This document shows, piece after piece, positions 1 to 6,936 of a stretch of 15,131 nucleotides of DNA. The stretch is taken from the NCBI GenBank assembly GCA_036639135.1, contig JAVWJE010000049.1:1-15131 (forward strand), read 5' to 3'. The position numbers and the translations under genes are program-made. The notes below the pieces were generated by a model. That model saw only the letters and a list, made by a program, of their open reading frames with translations. It searched no databases and was not told the DNA's origin. How positions within the stretch are numbered: the first letter of the stretch is position 1; each line of letters opens with the position of its first letter. Origin of the DNA: Carnobacterium_A sp036639135 (GTDB lineage: Bacteria > Bacillota > Bacilli > Lactobacillales > Carnobacteriaceae).

Positions 1-1
1 G

Positions 2-559
2 ATTGTTTTAGAAAGTATTGAAAATAGTACTTGGATTTATATAGAACACCATATCTATATAATAGCTTTGTTAGGTTTAATGTCATTCTATTCATTAGAG
101 CATTTAGTGAAAAAATCTAAAAATAATGCGTTATTTGAAAAACTAAATGAAGGTAATCCTTATATTTTTTGGATTCAAATAACTTCTTTCTTTCTTTATA
201 ATGCTATTATTGGGTATCTTTTGGCTACAGAAGAATTTGAAAGTCCTTTAAGTTTATTCTTTTATTTTATCGCCTTAAGTGTGCATTTTATGACGAATGA
301 TTGGTCTTTAAGAGAAGTTCACGAAAGAAATTATGATAAGTATGGTAGGTTCGTTTTAGCTTTTGCTCCAATTATTGGTTGGTGTATTGGCATATTTACT
401 GAATTAAATGACTTTATCATCACAATTTTGTTAGCTTTTGTTTCAGGAGGACTTATTTTAAATGCGTTGAAAGATGAACTATCTGAAGTTGAAAACAGCC
501 ATCTTATTAGTTTGTGGGCAGGTTTAGTCATCTATACGCTTCTTCTATTGCTAACTTAA
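2..559 (+). CDS. conserved multi-pass membrane protein, C-terminal part (5' end outside window)
   Basis: The reading frame is open to the left edge of the window. The earliest internal start, TTG at 68, has no ribosome binding site and coding continues upstream of it, so this is a truncated 3' end rather than a gene starting at 68. The visible 185 or so residues contain about five hydrophobic segments separated by short charged loops. The motif HFMTNDWSLREVHERNYDKY, roughly in the middle, is followed by another membrane helix and an ALKDELSEVE segment. This pattern (H-x3-ND-x3-REH, then a GWxxG helix, then LK(D/E)EL) resembles an uncharacterised conserved bacterial membrane family that I recall only loosely. 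A ZIP-like fold is possible but unproven. No function is assigned. No convincing terminator follows the stop codon. Confidence 0.75.
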   Translation: MVLESIENSTWIYIEHHIYIIALLGLMSFYSLEHLVKKSKNNALFEKLNEGNPYIFWIQITSFFLYNAIIGYLLATEEFESPLSLFFYFIALSVHFMTNDWSLREVHERNYDKYGRFVLAFAPIIGWCIGIFTELNDFIITILLAFVSGGLILNALKDELSEVENSHLISLWAGLVIYTLLLLLT

Positions 560-633
560 CAATGCTAGTAAAGGTTTGATAAAAGATAACATATAAGGAA
601 TTTATTTTAATAACAATTTAAGGAAGAATAAAT

Positions 634-1600
634 TTGGATCAGTTAAAAAATAAGCTATAACATCAAAACTTTCCTTTATTCCTGGAATGGCTAAACTAAC
701 TTTGGGTGAGCCAGATTTTAATACACCTGAACACATAAAAGTTGCTGGAATGAATGCTATTAAAGAAAATTATACTCACTATGCTCCGACTGCAGGAGAG
801 CTTCCGTTAAGAGAAGCTGCTTCTACTTTCTTAAAAGAAAAATATGATCTGGATTACAAAGCTGATAAAGAAATATTGGTAACAGCAGGTGCAACAGAAG
901 CGATATTTGCAGCTTTATTCGGGGTGTTAAATCCTGGCGAAAAGGTATTGATACCAACACCAATTTTTCCAGGTTACATACCCATTACGATTCTAAGAAG
1001 GTGTACGCCAGTTTTTATTGACACTTCTAGTAATAACTTTGGTCTTTCTCCAGAAATGTTAAAAAAGCTTTTTTAAGCGTGGAGAAAGTATTAAAGCTTG
1101 TTGTGTTGAATTATTATAATAATCCCACAAAGGTTAGATACATAAGAGATAAAATGGTAAGTTTAACTAATGAATTAAAAAAATATAATTTATTCTGTAA
1201 TAAAATTTATAACGGATTTATTTGTAATGGAACGCTTATTTCAATTGCTAAATGCCTATCGAAACATAATGGTTTCTCAAAAGCTCATGCTATGACTGGA
1301 GGGAGAATATGATTCTTTGAGGAAATGCAGAAATTATATAAGAAATAAATAAAACTCATCAGTTCTTAATTGCTTTTACGGCAACAATACCTCAAAAACG
1401 GCTTTAGCTGCATATGAAGATAAAAAAATGATAGGTAAGTTAAGAGAAATGAATACAGAAAAAGACTTGACTATGTTCATGAACAGGTACGAAAATTAGA
1501 ANNNNNNNNNNTCCTAAACCAAATGGAGTTTTTTACATATTTATAAAAATACTGAAAAGGTATATCCAAAATAGTATAAGCTTTGCATAGACATAGTGAT
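634..1600 (+). pseudogene. decayed class I aminotransferase (aromatic/PatA-type) pseudogene
   Basis: Fragments of one PLP-dependent aminotransferase lie in order in shifting frames. A TTG start at 634, behind AAGGAAG, reads MDQLKNKL and then stops at 658. Frame 3 from about 660 to 1076 carries IPGMAKLTLGEPDFNTPEH, the HYAPTAGELPLREA segment and VTAGATEAIFAAL. A one-base loss in the T tract at 1070-1075 explains the stop there, because adding one T continues into VVLNYYNNPT at 1079. The lysine motif SKAHAMTGG follows and the frame stops at 1310. Further pieces read INKTHQFL, FTATIPQK, ALAAYEDKK and YVHEQVRKLE in several frames. After the N run come PKPNGVFYIFIKI and SFA-IDIV. Family members have about 390 residues with an SDEIY segment before the lysine; here SDE is missing after NLF. 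An MQEIL stop at 1685-1699 could be the original C-terminus, which would extend the remnant. Multiple independent lesions make a single sequencing error unlikely. Confidence 0.9.
1502..1511. other. run of 10 N (assembly gap)
   Basis: Ten undetermined bases fall inside the aminotransferase pseudogene, between the RKLE and PKPNG motifs. Related enzymes have only about four or five residues between these motifs, so the missing sequence is probably about this short, although the true length cannot be read here. Confidence 0.95.
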
Positions 1601-1639
1601 CTTAATTTATTCTTTTAAAGAAACAAACTAAAATAACTA

Positions 1640-1668
1640 TTGATTAATAATGAGTGTTTCTGGATAAT
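1640..1668 (+). promoter_or_regulatory. candidate sigma-A promoter for the Na+/Pi cotransporter gene
   Basis: TTGATT at 1640-1645 and GATAAT at 1663-1668 are separated by 17 bases. They match the consensus hexamers at 4 of 6 and 5 of 6 positions. The site lies about 80 bases before the TTG start at 1750. In this AT-rich DNA such matches arise by chance, and the site may sit in the eroded tail of the pseudogene. Confidence 0.45.
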
Positions 1669-1749
1669 AGAGAAGGAAGTTTAAATGCAAGAAATATTAT
1701 AAGTTGAGAAAGCTTTTTAGATAGATTTCTTTTGAATGGGGGAAAAATT

Positions 1750-3480
1750 TTGGATGTTAAGTTAATGTTGTTCCAATTTTTAGGAGGACTAGGAATCTTC
1801 TTATTTGGAATTCAGTTAATGGGAGATGGATTAAAAAAATCTGCGGGTGATAGCCTGAGAGAATTGTTAAACCGATTTACATCTACTCCTTTTAAAGCTG
1901 TATTAACAGGGATATTAGTGACAGTTTTAATACAAAGTAGTTCTGGAACAACTGTTTTAACTGTTGGTTTAGTTAGTGCCGGTTTTATGAAGCTTCGTCA
2001 AGCTATCGGAGTTATCATGGGGGCAAATATAGGAACGACTATTACTGCATTTATAATAGGAATTAATGTAGGAGAATACGCCCTTCCTATTTTAGGAATA
2101 GGCGCGATATTACTCTTTTTCTTTAAGAAACAAGTAATTAATAATGTTGGACAAATTATGTTTGGCTTCGGTGCATTGTTTTATGGATTAGAACTAATGG
2201 GAAGCGGAATGGCGCCTCTTGAACATCTACCAGCTTTTAATGATCTGATGATTAATCTATCTAATCACCCTATTATCGCAGCATTTACTGGAACAGGAAT
2301 GACACTTGTCATGCAAAGTTCTAGTGCAACTGTTGGTATCTTGCAAAAGCTCTATATGCAAGGAAGCGTTTCTCTTCCTGCAGTGTTGCCAATTTTATTT
2401 GGAGACAATATTGGGACGACAATTACAGCTGTTTTAGCGACTATTGGAGCCAGCACTGCTGCAAAAAGAACTGCGGGCGCTCATGTTCTTTTTAATGTTA
2501 TCGGTACAATTATTTTCTTGATATTCCTTAACCCCTTTACTGGTGTAGTTGTATGGATTAGTCAAAGCTTAAATTTAAATCCTGCATTACAAATAGCTTT
2601 TGCTCATGGTTTATTTAATATAGGAAATGTACTAGTACAGTTTTGGTTTATTGGTAATATCGCTAAATTGATGGAAAAGATTATACCTGGAAAAGACGCT
2701 GTTGTAGAATATGATACCACTACTTTAGATACAAAATTCATCCAAATTTCTCCTAACTTAGCTTTAAATCAAGCAAAATTAGAAATTAATCAGATGAGTA
2801 AATTTGCTATTGAAGAATTTCAGTATGCCTTTACTTATTATCGAGACCAAAACGAAAAAGATTTAGATATCTTAGTAAACTTAGAAGAAGCTGTTAATAA
2901 TATTGATAGGCGTTTAACTGAATATTTAATGGTTGTTTCTGCTGAAAAATTAACGGTAGCAGAATCAAATGAGTTAAGTGCTTTAATCGATGTTATGAAG
3001 TATCTAGAACGTATTGGAGATCATAGTGAAAATATCGCTAAAAATATTAAAGATATTATCAAAATAGATAAGAAGACTAAATCTAGAAATAAAGAAAAAG
3101 GACGTTCTAGTGTAGAAAAGCCATTACTTTATGATAAAGATGTTGTTGAAATGTTTGAGATGGTAGAATCTATAGTAAAAAATGCTATTCTTGCTTATGA
3201 AGAAGAGGATAAAGAACTTGCCGATAAAGTGATCAGTCAAGATCCATTAATTAATATGATGGAAATAAAAATGCGCAAAAAATATATCGAATCAGTTAAT
3301 AATGGTTCTGAACGTTCTGGTGATGGTATTCTCTTTATTGATATTGTTTCAAGTTTAGAGAGAATTGGTGATCATTCTGTTAAAATTGCTCGACACGTTG
3401 AAACGAAACAATCAAATTACTCTATTTCAGATACATTTGAAAAAACAAAAGAAAAATTCTTTACTTTTGATAATGACTAA
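1750..3480 (+). CDS. Na+/phosphate cotransporter with C-terminal PhoU-like region
   Basis: The product (576 residues) is a plasma-membrane protein of the Na/Pi cotransporter family (NptA/SLC34-like), predicted to import inorganic phosphate with sodium. The membrane part holds the two inverted repeats typical of the family, each with a QSSS motif (residues about 62-65 and 189-192) followed by GANIGTT or GDNIGTT. From about residue 340 the protein is soluble and helical, with two PhoU signatures ERIGDH (about 420-425 and 537-542), as in bacterial fusions of Na_Pi_cotrans with PhoU-like domains. TTG at 1750 is preferred because GGGGGA at 1738-1743 lies 6 bases before it. The longer frame from TTG 1732 has no ribosome binding site and ATG 1765 has a poor one. 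The gene stands alone between a pseudogene and a terminator. The frame downstream of the stop stays open for 25 codons. The substrate is inferred from the family. Confidence 0.9.
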   Translation: MDVKLMLFQFLGGLGIFLFGIQLMGDGLKKSAGDSLRELLNRFTSTPFKAVLTGILVTVLIQSSSGTTVLTVGLVSAGFMKLRQAIGVIMGANIGTTITAFIIGINVGEYALPILGIGAILLFFFKKQVINNVGQIMFGFGALFYGLELMGSGMAPLEHLPAFNDLMINLSNHPIIAAFTGTGMTLVMQSSSATVGILQKLYMQGSVSLPAVLPILFGDNIGTTITAVLATIGASTAAKRTAGAHVLFNVIGTIIFLIFLNPFTGVVVWISQSLNLNPALQIAFAHGLFNIGNVLVQFWFIGNIAKLMEKIIPGKDAVVEYDTTTLDTKFIQISPNLALNQAKLEINQMSKFAIEEFQYAFTYYRDQNEKDLDILVNLEEAVNNIDRRLTEYLMVVSAEKLTVAESNELSALIDVMKYLERIGDHSENIAKNIKDIIKIDKKTKSRNKEKGRSSVEKPLLYDKDVVEMFEMVESIVKNAILAYEEEDKELADKVISQDPLINMMEIKMRKKYIESVNNGSERSGDGILFIDIVSSLERIGDHSVKIARHVETKQSNYSISDTFEKTKEKFFTFDND

Positions 3481-3557
3481 AATAAATTTGTTATAGACTC
3501 AGATGAGGTTAATTTAGCTAGTATCAAAATGATTGTAAATAGAATAGAACAAATATG

Positions 3558-3593
3558 AGACAACAAGAGCGAAAGACCTTTTGTTGTCTTTTT
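3558..3593 (+). terminator. intrinsic terminator after the Na+/Pi cotransporter gene
   Basis: A 12-bp stem, AGACAACAAGAG at 3558-3569 with CTTTTGTTGTCT at 3578-3589, contains one G-T wobble and encloses an 8-base loop. A run of five T (3589-3593) follows. It separates the transporter from the glycosylase operon. Confidence 0.88.
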
Positions 3594-3637
3594 AGGCTTT
3601 TCACTCATTTGATAATAATGAATAAAGTTTAGTTTTA

Positions 3638-3667
3638 TTTACGAATGTCAGCTATTTGTTGTATACT
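3638..3667 (+). promoter_or_regulatory. candidate promoter of the glycosylase-prmA-rsmE operon
   Basis: TATACT at 3662-3667 is a good -10 element, 45 bases before the start codon at 3713. The best upstream partner is TTTACG at 3638-3643 with an 18-base spacer, a moderate -35 match. The position, after a terminator and before the first gene of an operon, supports it. Confidence 0.5.
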
Positions 3668-3712
3668 TGTACCGAAAGACTCGTTATTTATTTGAGGTAG
3701 GAGTGAACTTAG

Positions 3713-4360
3713 ATGGATTTTTGGCTTGATCTAAATAAAACAACAGAAGAAATTGCTCAAGATTTACTAGGTTGTCTAATAGTGAAAAATACCAAAGAAG
3801 GTATAAGTTCAGGCTGGATTGTTGAAACAGAAGCTTACTTGGGGGAGATAGATAAGGCCGCTCATAGTTATGGGTTAAGAAGAACACCTAGGCTAGCTTC
3901 TATGTATAAAGAGCCGGGAACGATTTATATTTATTCAATGCATACCCATCAGATGTTAAATTTAGCGGTACAAAAGACAGGTGTCCCACACGCTATTTTG
4001 ATTCGTGCTATTGAACCTTACACAGGAATTGAACTTATGAAACAAAGAAGAAAAAAAGAGGGTTATTTACTATCTAATGGTCCCGGAAAATTAACAGAGG
4101 CAATGGGAATAGATCAAACGGATAATGGCACTCAGATTACTGATGAACCGTTGTATTTATCCCAATCTAAGCGGAGAGTGCCTAAAGAAATAGGTGTTTC
4201 TGCTCGGATAGGTATTCCCAATAAGGGTATTTGGACAGATGCTTTATTGCGTTATACGGTGTCAGGAAATCCTTATATTTCTGGAAAAAAAGGGAAAGTA
4301 GATAGTGATTTTGGTTGGAAAGAAACTGGTAAACATACAAATATGAGAAAAGAGGAATGA
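3713..4360 (+). CDS. 3-methyladenine DNA glycosylase (AAG/MPG family)
   Basis: This 215-residue enzyme removes alkylated purines such as 3-methyladenine from DNA in base-excision repair. It belongs to the monomeric AAG/MPG family (human AAG type), not the helix-hairpin-helix AlkA or Tag families. Visible motifs are IVETEAYLGEIDKAAHS (residues 36-52), where E40 matches the catalytic glutamate and Y42 and H51 match base-pocket residues, then RTPRLASMYKEPGTIYIYSM, LNLAV with the conserved Asn at 83, and AILIRAIEP (94-102). The segment between the tyrosines and Asn83 reads SMHTHQML and is one residue shorter than in human AAG, placing His77 where the DNA-intercalating tyrosine would be. That may be normal in Lactobacillales. 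GGTAGGAG at 3696-3703 supports ATG 3713. It is the first gene of a four-gene operon, and its stop overlaps the next ribosome binding region. Confidence 0.92.
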   Translation: MDFWLDLNKTTEEIAQDLLGCLIVKNTKEGISSGWIVETEAYLGEIDKAAHSYGLRRTPRLASMYKEPGTIYIYSMHTHQMLNLAVQKTGVPHAILIRAIEPYTGIELMKQRRKKEGYLLSNGPGKLTEAMGIDQTDNGTQITDEPLYLSQSKRRVPKEIGVSARIGIPNKGIWTDALLRYTVSGNPYISGKKGKVDSDFGWKETGKHTNMRKEE

Positions 4361-4362
4361 AC

Positions 4363-4854
4363 ATGACAAAACAGAATATAATTGATTACTTAGATAGCGC
4401 ATTAAGTGAAGCTAACTTGGAATTTGACTGGTCAATCGAATGGAAAAAAAGACAACACGTCATCGAAGTTACATTTACACTATATGCAGAAACAGCTCCT
4501 GAATTAATTATTCAAGATGTTGAAGGAACGGTTAATACAGAAAATATCATTCAATTTGAAGATGCTGTTTGTTTTTACAGTACTGAAAAATCGAAAATTA
4601 TATTAGATGATTATTTAGTAACTTTCCCTTTTGACTTTAAAAAAGGTATTGAAAAAGGGTACATTGATGCATTTGTAAAAATGTTGAGAATTGTAGCAAC
4701 TGAAGGGCAATCCGATTTGCTTGATTTTGCTACTGATTCTACTATTGAAACATTTGAAATGGAATGGAATCAAGCCAATTTTGAACAAACTATTCAAACA
4801 TTGAAAGATACTAACCGCTACAATATGGAAAAAATAGAATACCCAAAATTTTAA
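4363..4854 (+). CDS. DUF3013 family protein
   Basis: This is a cytoplasmic acidic protein of 163 residues with no membrane segment or known catalytic motif. It matches my memory of the DUF3013 family of streptococci and enterococci: an N-terminal DYLDSAL helix, the FDWSIEWKKRQHVIEVTF strand pair, FEDAVCFY, the strongly conserved DDYLVTFPFDFKKG, then DLLDFATD and FEMEWNQANFE near the end. Its function is unknown. ATG 4363 is chosen over ATG 4357 because AGAGGA at 4351-4356 is 6 bases before 4363 but abuts 4357. The gene begins two bases after the glycosylase stop, which implies translational coupling. Its place between a DNA repair gene and two translation-apparatus methyltransferases does not settle its role. 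Confidence 0.85.
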   Translation: MTKQNIIDYLDSALSEANLEFDWSIEWKKRQHVIEVTFTLYAETAPELIIQDVEGTVNTENIIQFEDAVCFYSTEKSKIILDDYLVTFPFDFKKGIEKGYIDAFVKMLRIVATEGQSDLLDFATDSTIETFEMEWNQANFEQTIQTLKDTNRYNMEKIEYPKF

Positions 4855-4897
4855 GGTATTTAATAAGTTAATAAATTAAAAGGGGACAATGAATAAA

Positions 4898-5848
4898 ATG
4901 AATTGGATTGAAGTAAGTGTACAAACAGCGACTGAATCTGTAGATGCTGTTTCAAATATTTTAATTGAAGCAGGTTCAGACGGAGTTTCTATTGAAGATA
5001 GTCAAGACTTTTTAAATGTTCCAGATGATGGATTTGGGCAAATATGGGCTTTAGACCAAGCTGATTTTCTTGAAGAAGGTGCACTTGTTAAAGCATACTT
5101 TTCAGAAAGTATCTTTAAGCCAGAAATGATAACTAGTGTTAAAGAACAAATTCTTAACTTAAAGTCAATAGGATTAATGATTGAACCCAATATCCTTACA
5201 ATTTCAGAAGTAGCGGAAACGAATTGGGCTACAGCTTGGAAGCAGTATTACCATTCTGTTAAAATCACACGCTTCTTAACAATTGTTCCTAATTGGGAAA
5301 AATATGAACCACAACATCCTGATGAACGTATTATTAAATTAGATCCGGGGTTAGCTTTTGGAACAGGTACGCACCCTACAACTATACTATCTCTTCAATC
5401 ATTAGAAAATAGTATAAGAGGAAACGAGACTGTGCTAGATGTCGGAACAGGATCTGGAGTATTAAGTATCGCTGCTAAAGCATTGGGAGCAGGCAAAGTT
5501 TTTGCGTACGATTTAGATGATATTGCTGTTAAATCAGCTTATGATAATATTATGTTAAATGATTATGCATTAGACGTGGAAATTGCTGCAAATAATTTAT
5601 TGCAAGATATTGAAATCAGTGCAGATATCGTAGTAGCTAATATCCTTGCTGATATTATTTCGACTTTAATTCCTCAAGCTTGGTCTGTTTTAAAACCGGG
5701 TGGTTTATTTTTAACATCTGGAATTATTGACACAAAAAAAGAAATGGTTTTATCTCAATTGAAAGATCAAAATTTTGAAATAATCCAACTATTAAAAATG
5801 AAAGATTGGGTTGCAATTATAGCTAAAAAACCTGAAATGGACGAATAA
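4898..5848 (+). CDS. prmA: ribosomal protein L11 methyltransferase
   Basis: PrmA methylates lysine side chains and the N-terminal amine of ribosomal protein L11 with S-adenosylmethionine. The N-terminal half is the L11-recognition region, beginning NWIEVSVQT. The linker holds the hallmark LDPGLAFGTGTHPTT (residues about 148-162). The Rossmann-like domain shows SAM motif I, VLDVGTGSG (179-187), followed by an acidic DLDD and the NILADII motif. ATG 4898 gives the MNWIEV start usual in the family and lies 11 bases after AGGGGA (4881-4886). ATG 4889 is also in frame but only 2 bases from that site; the choice changes three residues. The length (316) is normal. The rsmE start follows one base after the stop, so the two rRNA/ribosomal-protein methyltransferases are probably co-translated. 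Confidence 0.95.
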   Translation: MNWIEVSVQTATESVDAVSNILIEAGSDGVSIEDSQDFLNVPDDGFGQIWALDQADFLEEGALVKAYFSESIFKPEMITSVKEQILNLKSIGLMIEPNILTISEVAETNWATAWKQYYHSVKITRFLTIVPNWEKYEPQHPDERIIKLDPGLAFGTGTHPTTILSLQSLENSIRGNETVLDVGTGSGVLSIAAKALGAGKVFAYDLDDIAVKSAYDNIMLNDYALDVEIAANNLLQDIEISADIVVANILADIISTLIPQAWSVLKPGGLFLTSGIIDTKKEMVLSQLKDQNFEIIQLLKMKDWVAIIAKKPEMDE

Positions 5849-5849
5849 T

Positions 5850-6617
5850 ATGCAACGTTATTTTATCTCTGAAGAACGCACATCTACGTACCAAACGACA
5901 GATATTATTTTGTTTGGTGAACAATACCATCATATTACTCGTGTTATGAGAATGGAGATTGGAAACCGTGTTTATTTAGTTTTTCCAGATCAACAAGCGA
6001 TTGTAGCAAAAATTGTAAAAATAGAAAGTGATTTTGTTGCTTTAACGTGGGTATCAGATGAAGAAAGCAAAAAAGAATTGCCAATTGAAGTGTCGATTGC
6101 TAGTGGACTACCAAAGGGTGATAAGTTAGATTATATCATTCAAAAAGGAACAGAATTAGGAGCGTCCTTTTTCATTCCTTTTCAAGCAAATTATTCTATA
6201 ACAAAGTGGGATAAGAAAAAGAGTGAAAAAAAGATTGCTCGTCTTAATAAAATAGCTCAAGAAGCAGCCGAACAATCTCATAGGACTCGAATTCCAAAAA
6301 TATCACCCGTTTTATCTTTCAAAGAGTTGCTTAATTTAGCTCCTTCTTATGATGCCTGTTTAGTTGCATATGAAGAAAGTGCTAAAGAAGGTGAAGCTTT
6401 AAACTTTGCAAAAACTTTAGATAAGTTACAGCCAAATGATAAGGTATTGGTTGTGTTTGGCCCTGAAGGTGGATTGAGTCAGAATGAAATTGACTCTCTT
6501 GCCATAGTTGGGATGACGGTCTGTTCATTAGGACCAAGAATATTAAGGACAGAAACAGCTCCTTTGTATGTCTTAGCTGCTATTTCTTATCATTTCGAGT
6601 TGAATAAAAAGCCCTAG
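5850..6617 (+). CDS. rsmE: 16S rRNA (uracil-1498-N3)-methyltransferase
   Basis: RsmE methylates N3 of U1498 in helix 44 of 16S rRNA, near the decoding site, using S-adenosylmethionine. The N-terminal PUA-like part contains HHITRVMRMEIGNRVYL (residues 27-43). The SPOUT-fold catalytic part shows GLPKGDKLDYIIQKGTELG (86-104), QEAAEQSHR (137-145), VFGPEGGLSQNEI (202-214) and the C-terminal knot signature LGPRILRTETA (227-237). Length is 255 residues, as expected. The start codon is one base after the prmA stop and has only a weak ribosome binding site (GAAATGG), so translation is probably coupled. It is the last gene of the operon; a strong terminator follows. Confidence 0.95.
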   Translation: MQRYFISEERTSTYQTTDIILFGEQYHHITRVMRMEIGNRVYLVFPDQQAIVAKIVKIESDFVALTWVSDEESKKELPIEVSIASGLPKGDKLDYIIQKGTELGASFFIPFQANYSITKWDKKKSEKKIARLNKIAQEAAEQSHRTRIPKISPVLSFKELLNLAPSYDACLVAYEESAKEGEALNFAKTLDKLQPNDKVLVVFGPEGGLSQNEIDSLAIVGMTVCSLGPRILRTETAPLYVLAAISYHFELNKKP

Positions 6618-6664
6618 TTTCTCTCAAATATTAAAAACTGAATAAACATAGAGCTATTAAGTGG

Positions 6665-6691
6665 AAAAGTGTCGTTGACTCGACACTTTTT
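6665..6691 (+). terminator. intrinsic terminator after rsmE
   Basis: A perfect 10-bp stem, AAAAGTGTCG at 6665-6674 with CGACACTTTT at 6681-6690, has a 6-base loop (TTGACT) and a T tail. The A-rich left arm means it could also act on the opposite strand. Confidence 0.9.
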
Positions 6692-6719
6692 CGTTATTTA
6701 TATGGAGAGAAACAATCTA

Positions 6720-6740
6720 ACTTACTTACTTACTTACTTA
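6720..6740 (+). repeat. ACTT tetranucleotide tandem repeat
   Basis: Five and a quarter exact copies of ACTT lie between the rsmE terminator and the relA promoter. It is short enough to have arisen by slippage. It also falls inside a 36-codon open frame (6702-6812) that lacks a ribosome binding site. Confidence 0.9.
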
Positions 6741-6792
6741 TTAACCTTGTTTATTATTAGTATTGTAATGGTTGGTGTAACTCGCTCAAGCA

Positions 6793-6821
6793 TTGAACTA
6801 AACATTTTTTAACGGTATAAT
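6793..6821 (+). promoter_or_regulatory. sigma-A promoter of relA-dtd
   Basis: TTGAAC at 6793-6798 and a perfect TATAAT at 6816-6821 are 17 bases apart. This is the best promoter match in the window, 115 bases before the relA start. The predicted transcript has a leader of about 110 bases. The rest of the 319-base stretch 6618-6936 holds the rsmE terminator, the ACTT repeat and a leader hairpin. Confidence 0.8.
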
Positions 6822-6841
6822 AGTAGGAAGATATTAATTTT

Positions 6842-6872
6842 AACCTGTTTTTAATAACGGTTTACTTTTTTT
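6842..6872 (+). promoter_or_regulatory. terminator-like hairpin in the relA leader
   Basis: AACCTGTT at 6842-6849 pairs with AACGGTT at 6856-6862, giving 7 bp with one bulged T and a 6-base loop. A run of seven T (6866-6872) begins three bases further on. It lies 20 bases after the relA -10 box, within the untranslated leader. The hairpin is weak, so it may be a leaky terminator or attenuator, or it may be chance. Confidence 0.35.
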
Positions 6873-6936
6873 GGAAGTGAAATAAATAGATTCTTACCAT
6901 TAAACAATAAGATTAACTAAAAAAGAAGGTGACAAT

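Noticed and set aside
687..1076. Independent 129-residue gene
   Set aside because: It begins inside the IPGMAKLTLGEPD motif of the aminotransferase and stops at the T-tract frameshift, so it is a fragment.
1079..1312. Independent 77-residue gene
   Set aside because: The sequence is the middle of the aminotransferase (NYYNNPT, SKAHAMTGG) continuing the previous frame after a one-base shift, so it is part of the pseudogene.
1685..1699. Five-codon leader peptide (MQEIL) before the transporter
   Set aside because: It has a reasonable GAAGGAAG site but is more simply read as the possible C-terminal end of the decayed aminotransferase.
6720..6740. CRISPR-like or iteron repeat
   Set aside because: It is one short uninterrupted tetranucleotide tract without spacers, and no replication or cas genes are nearby.
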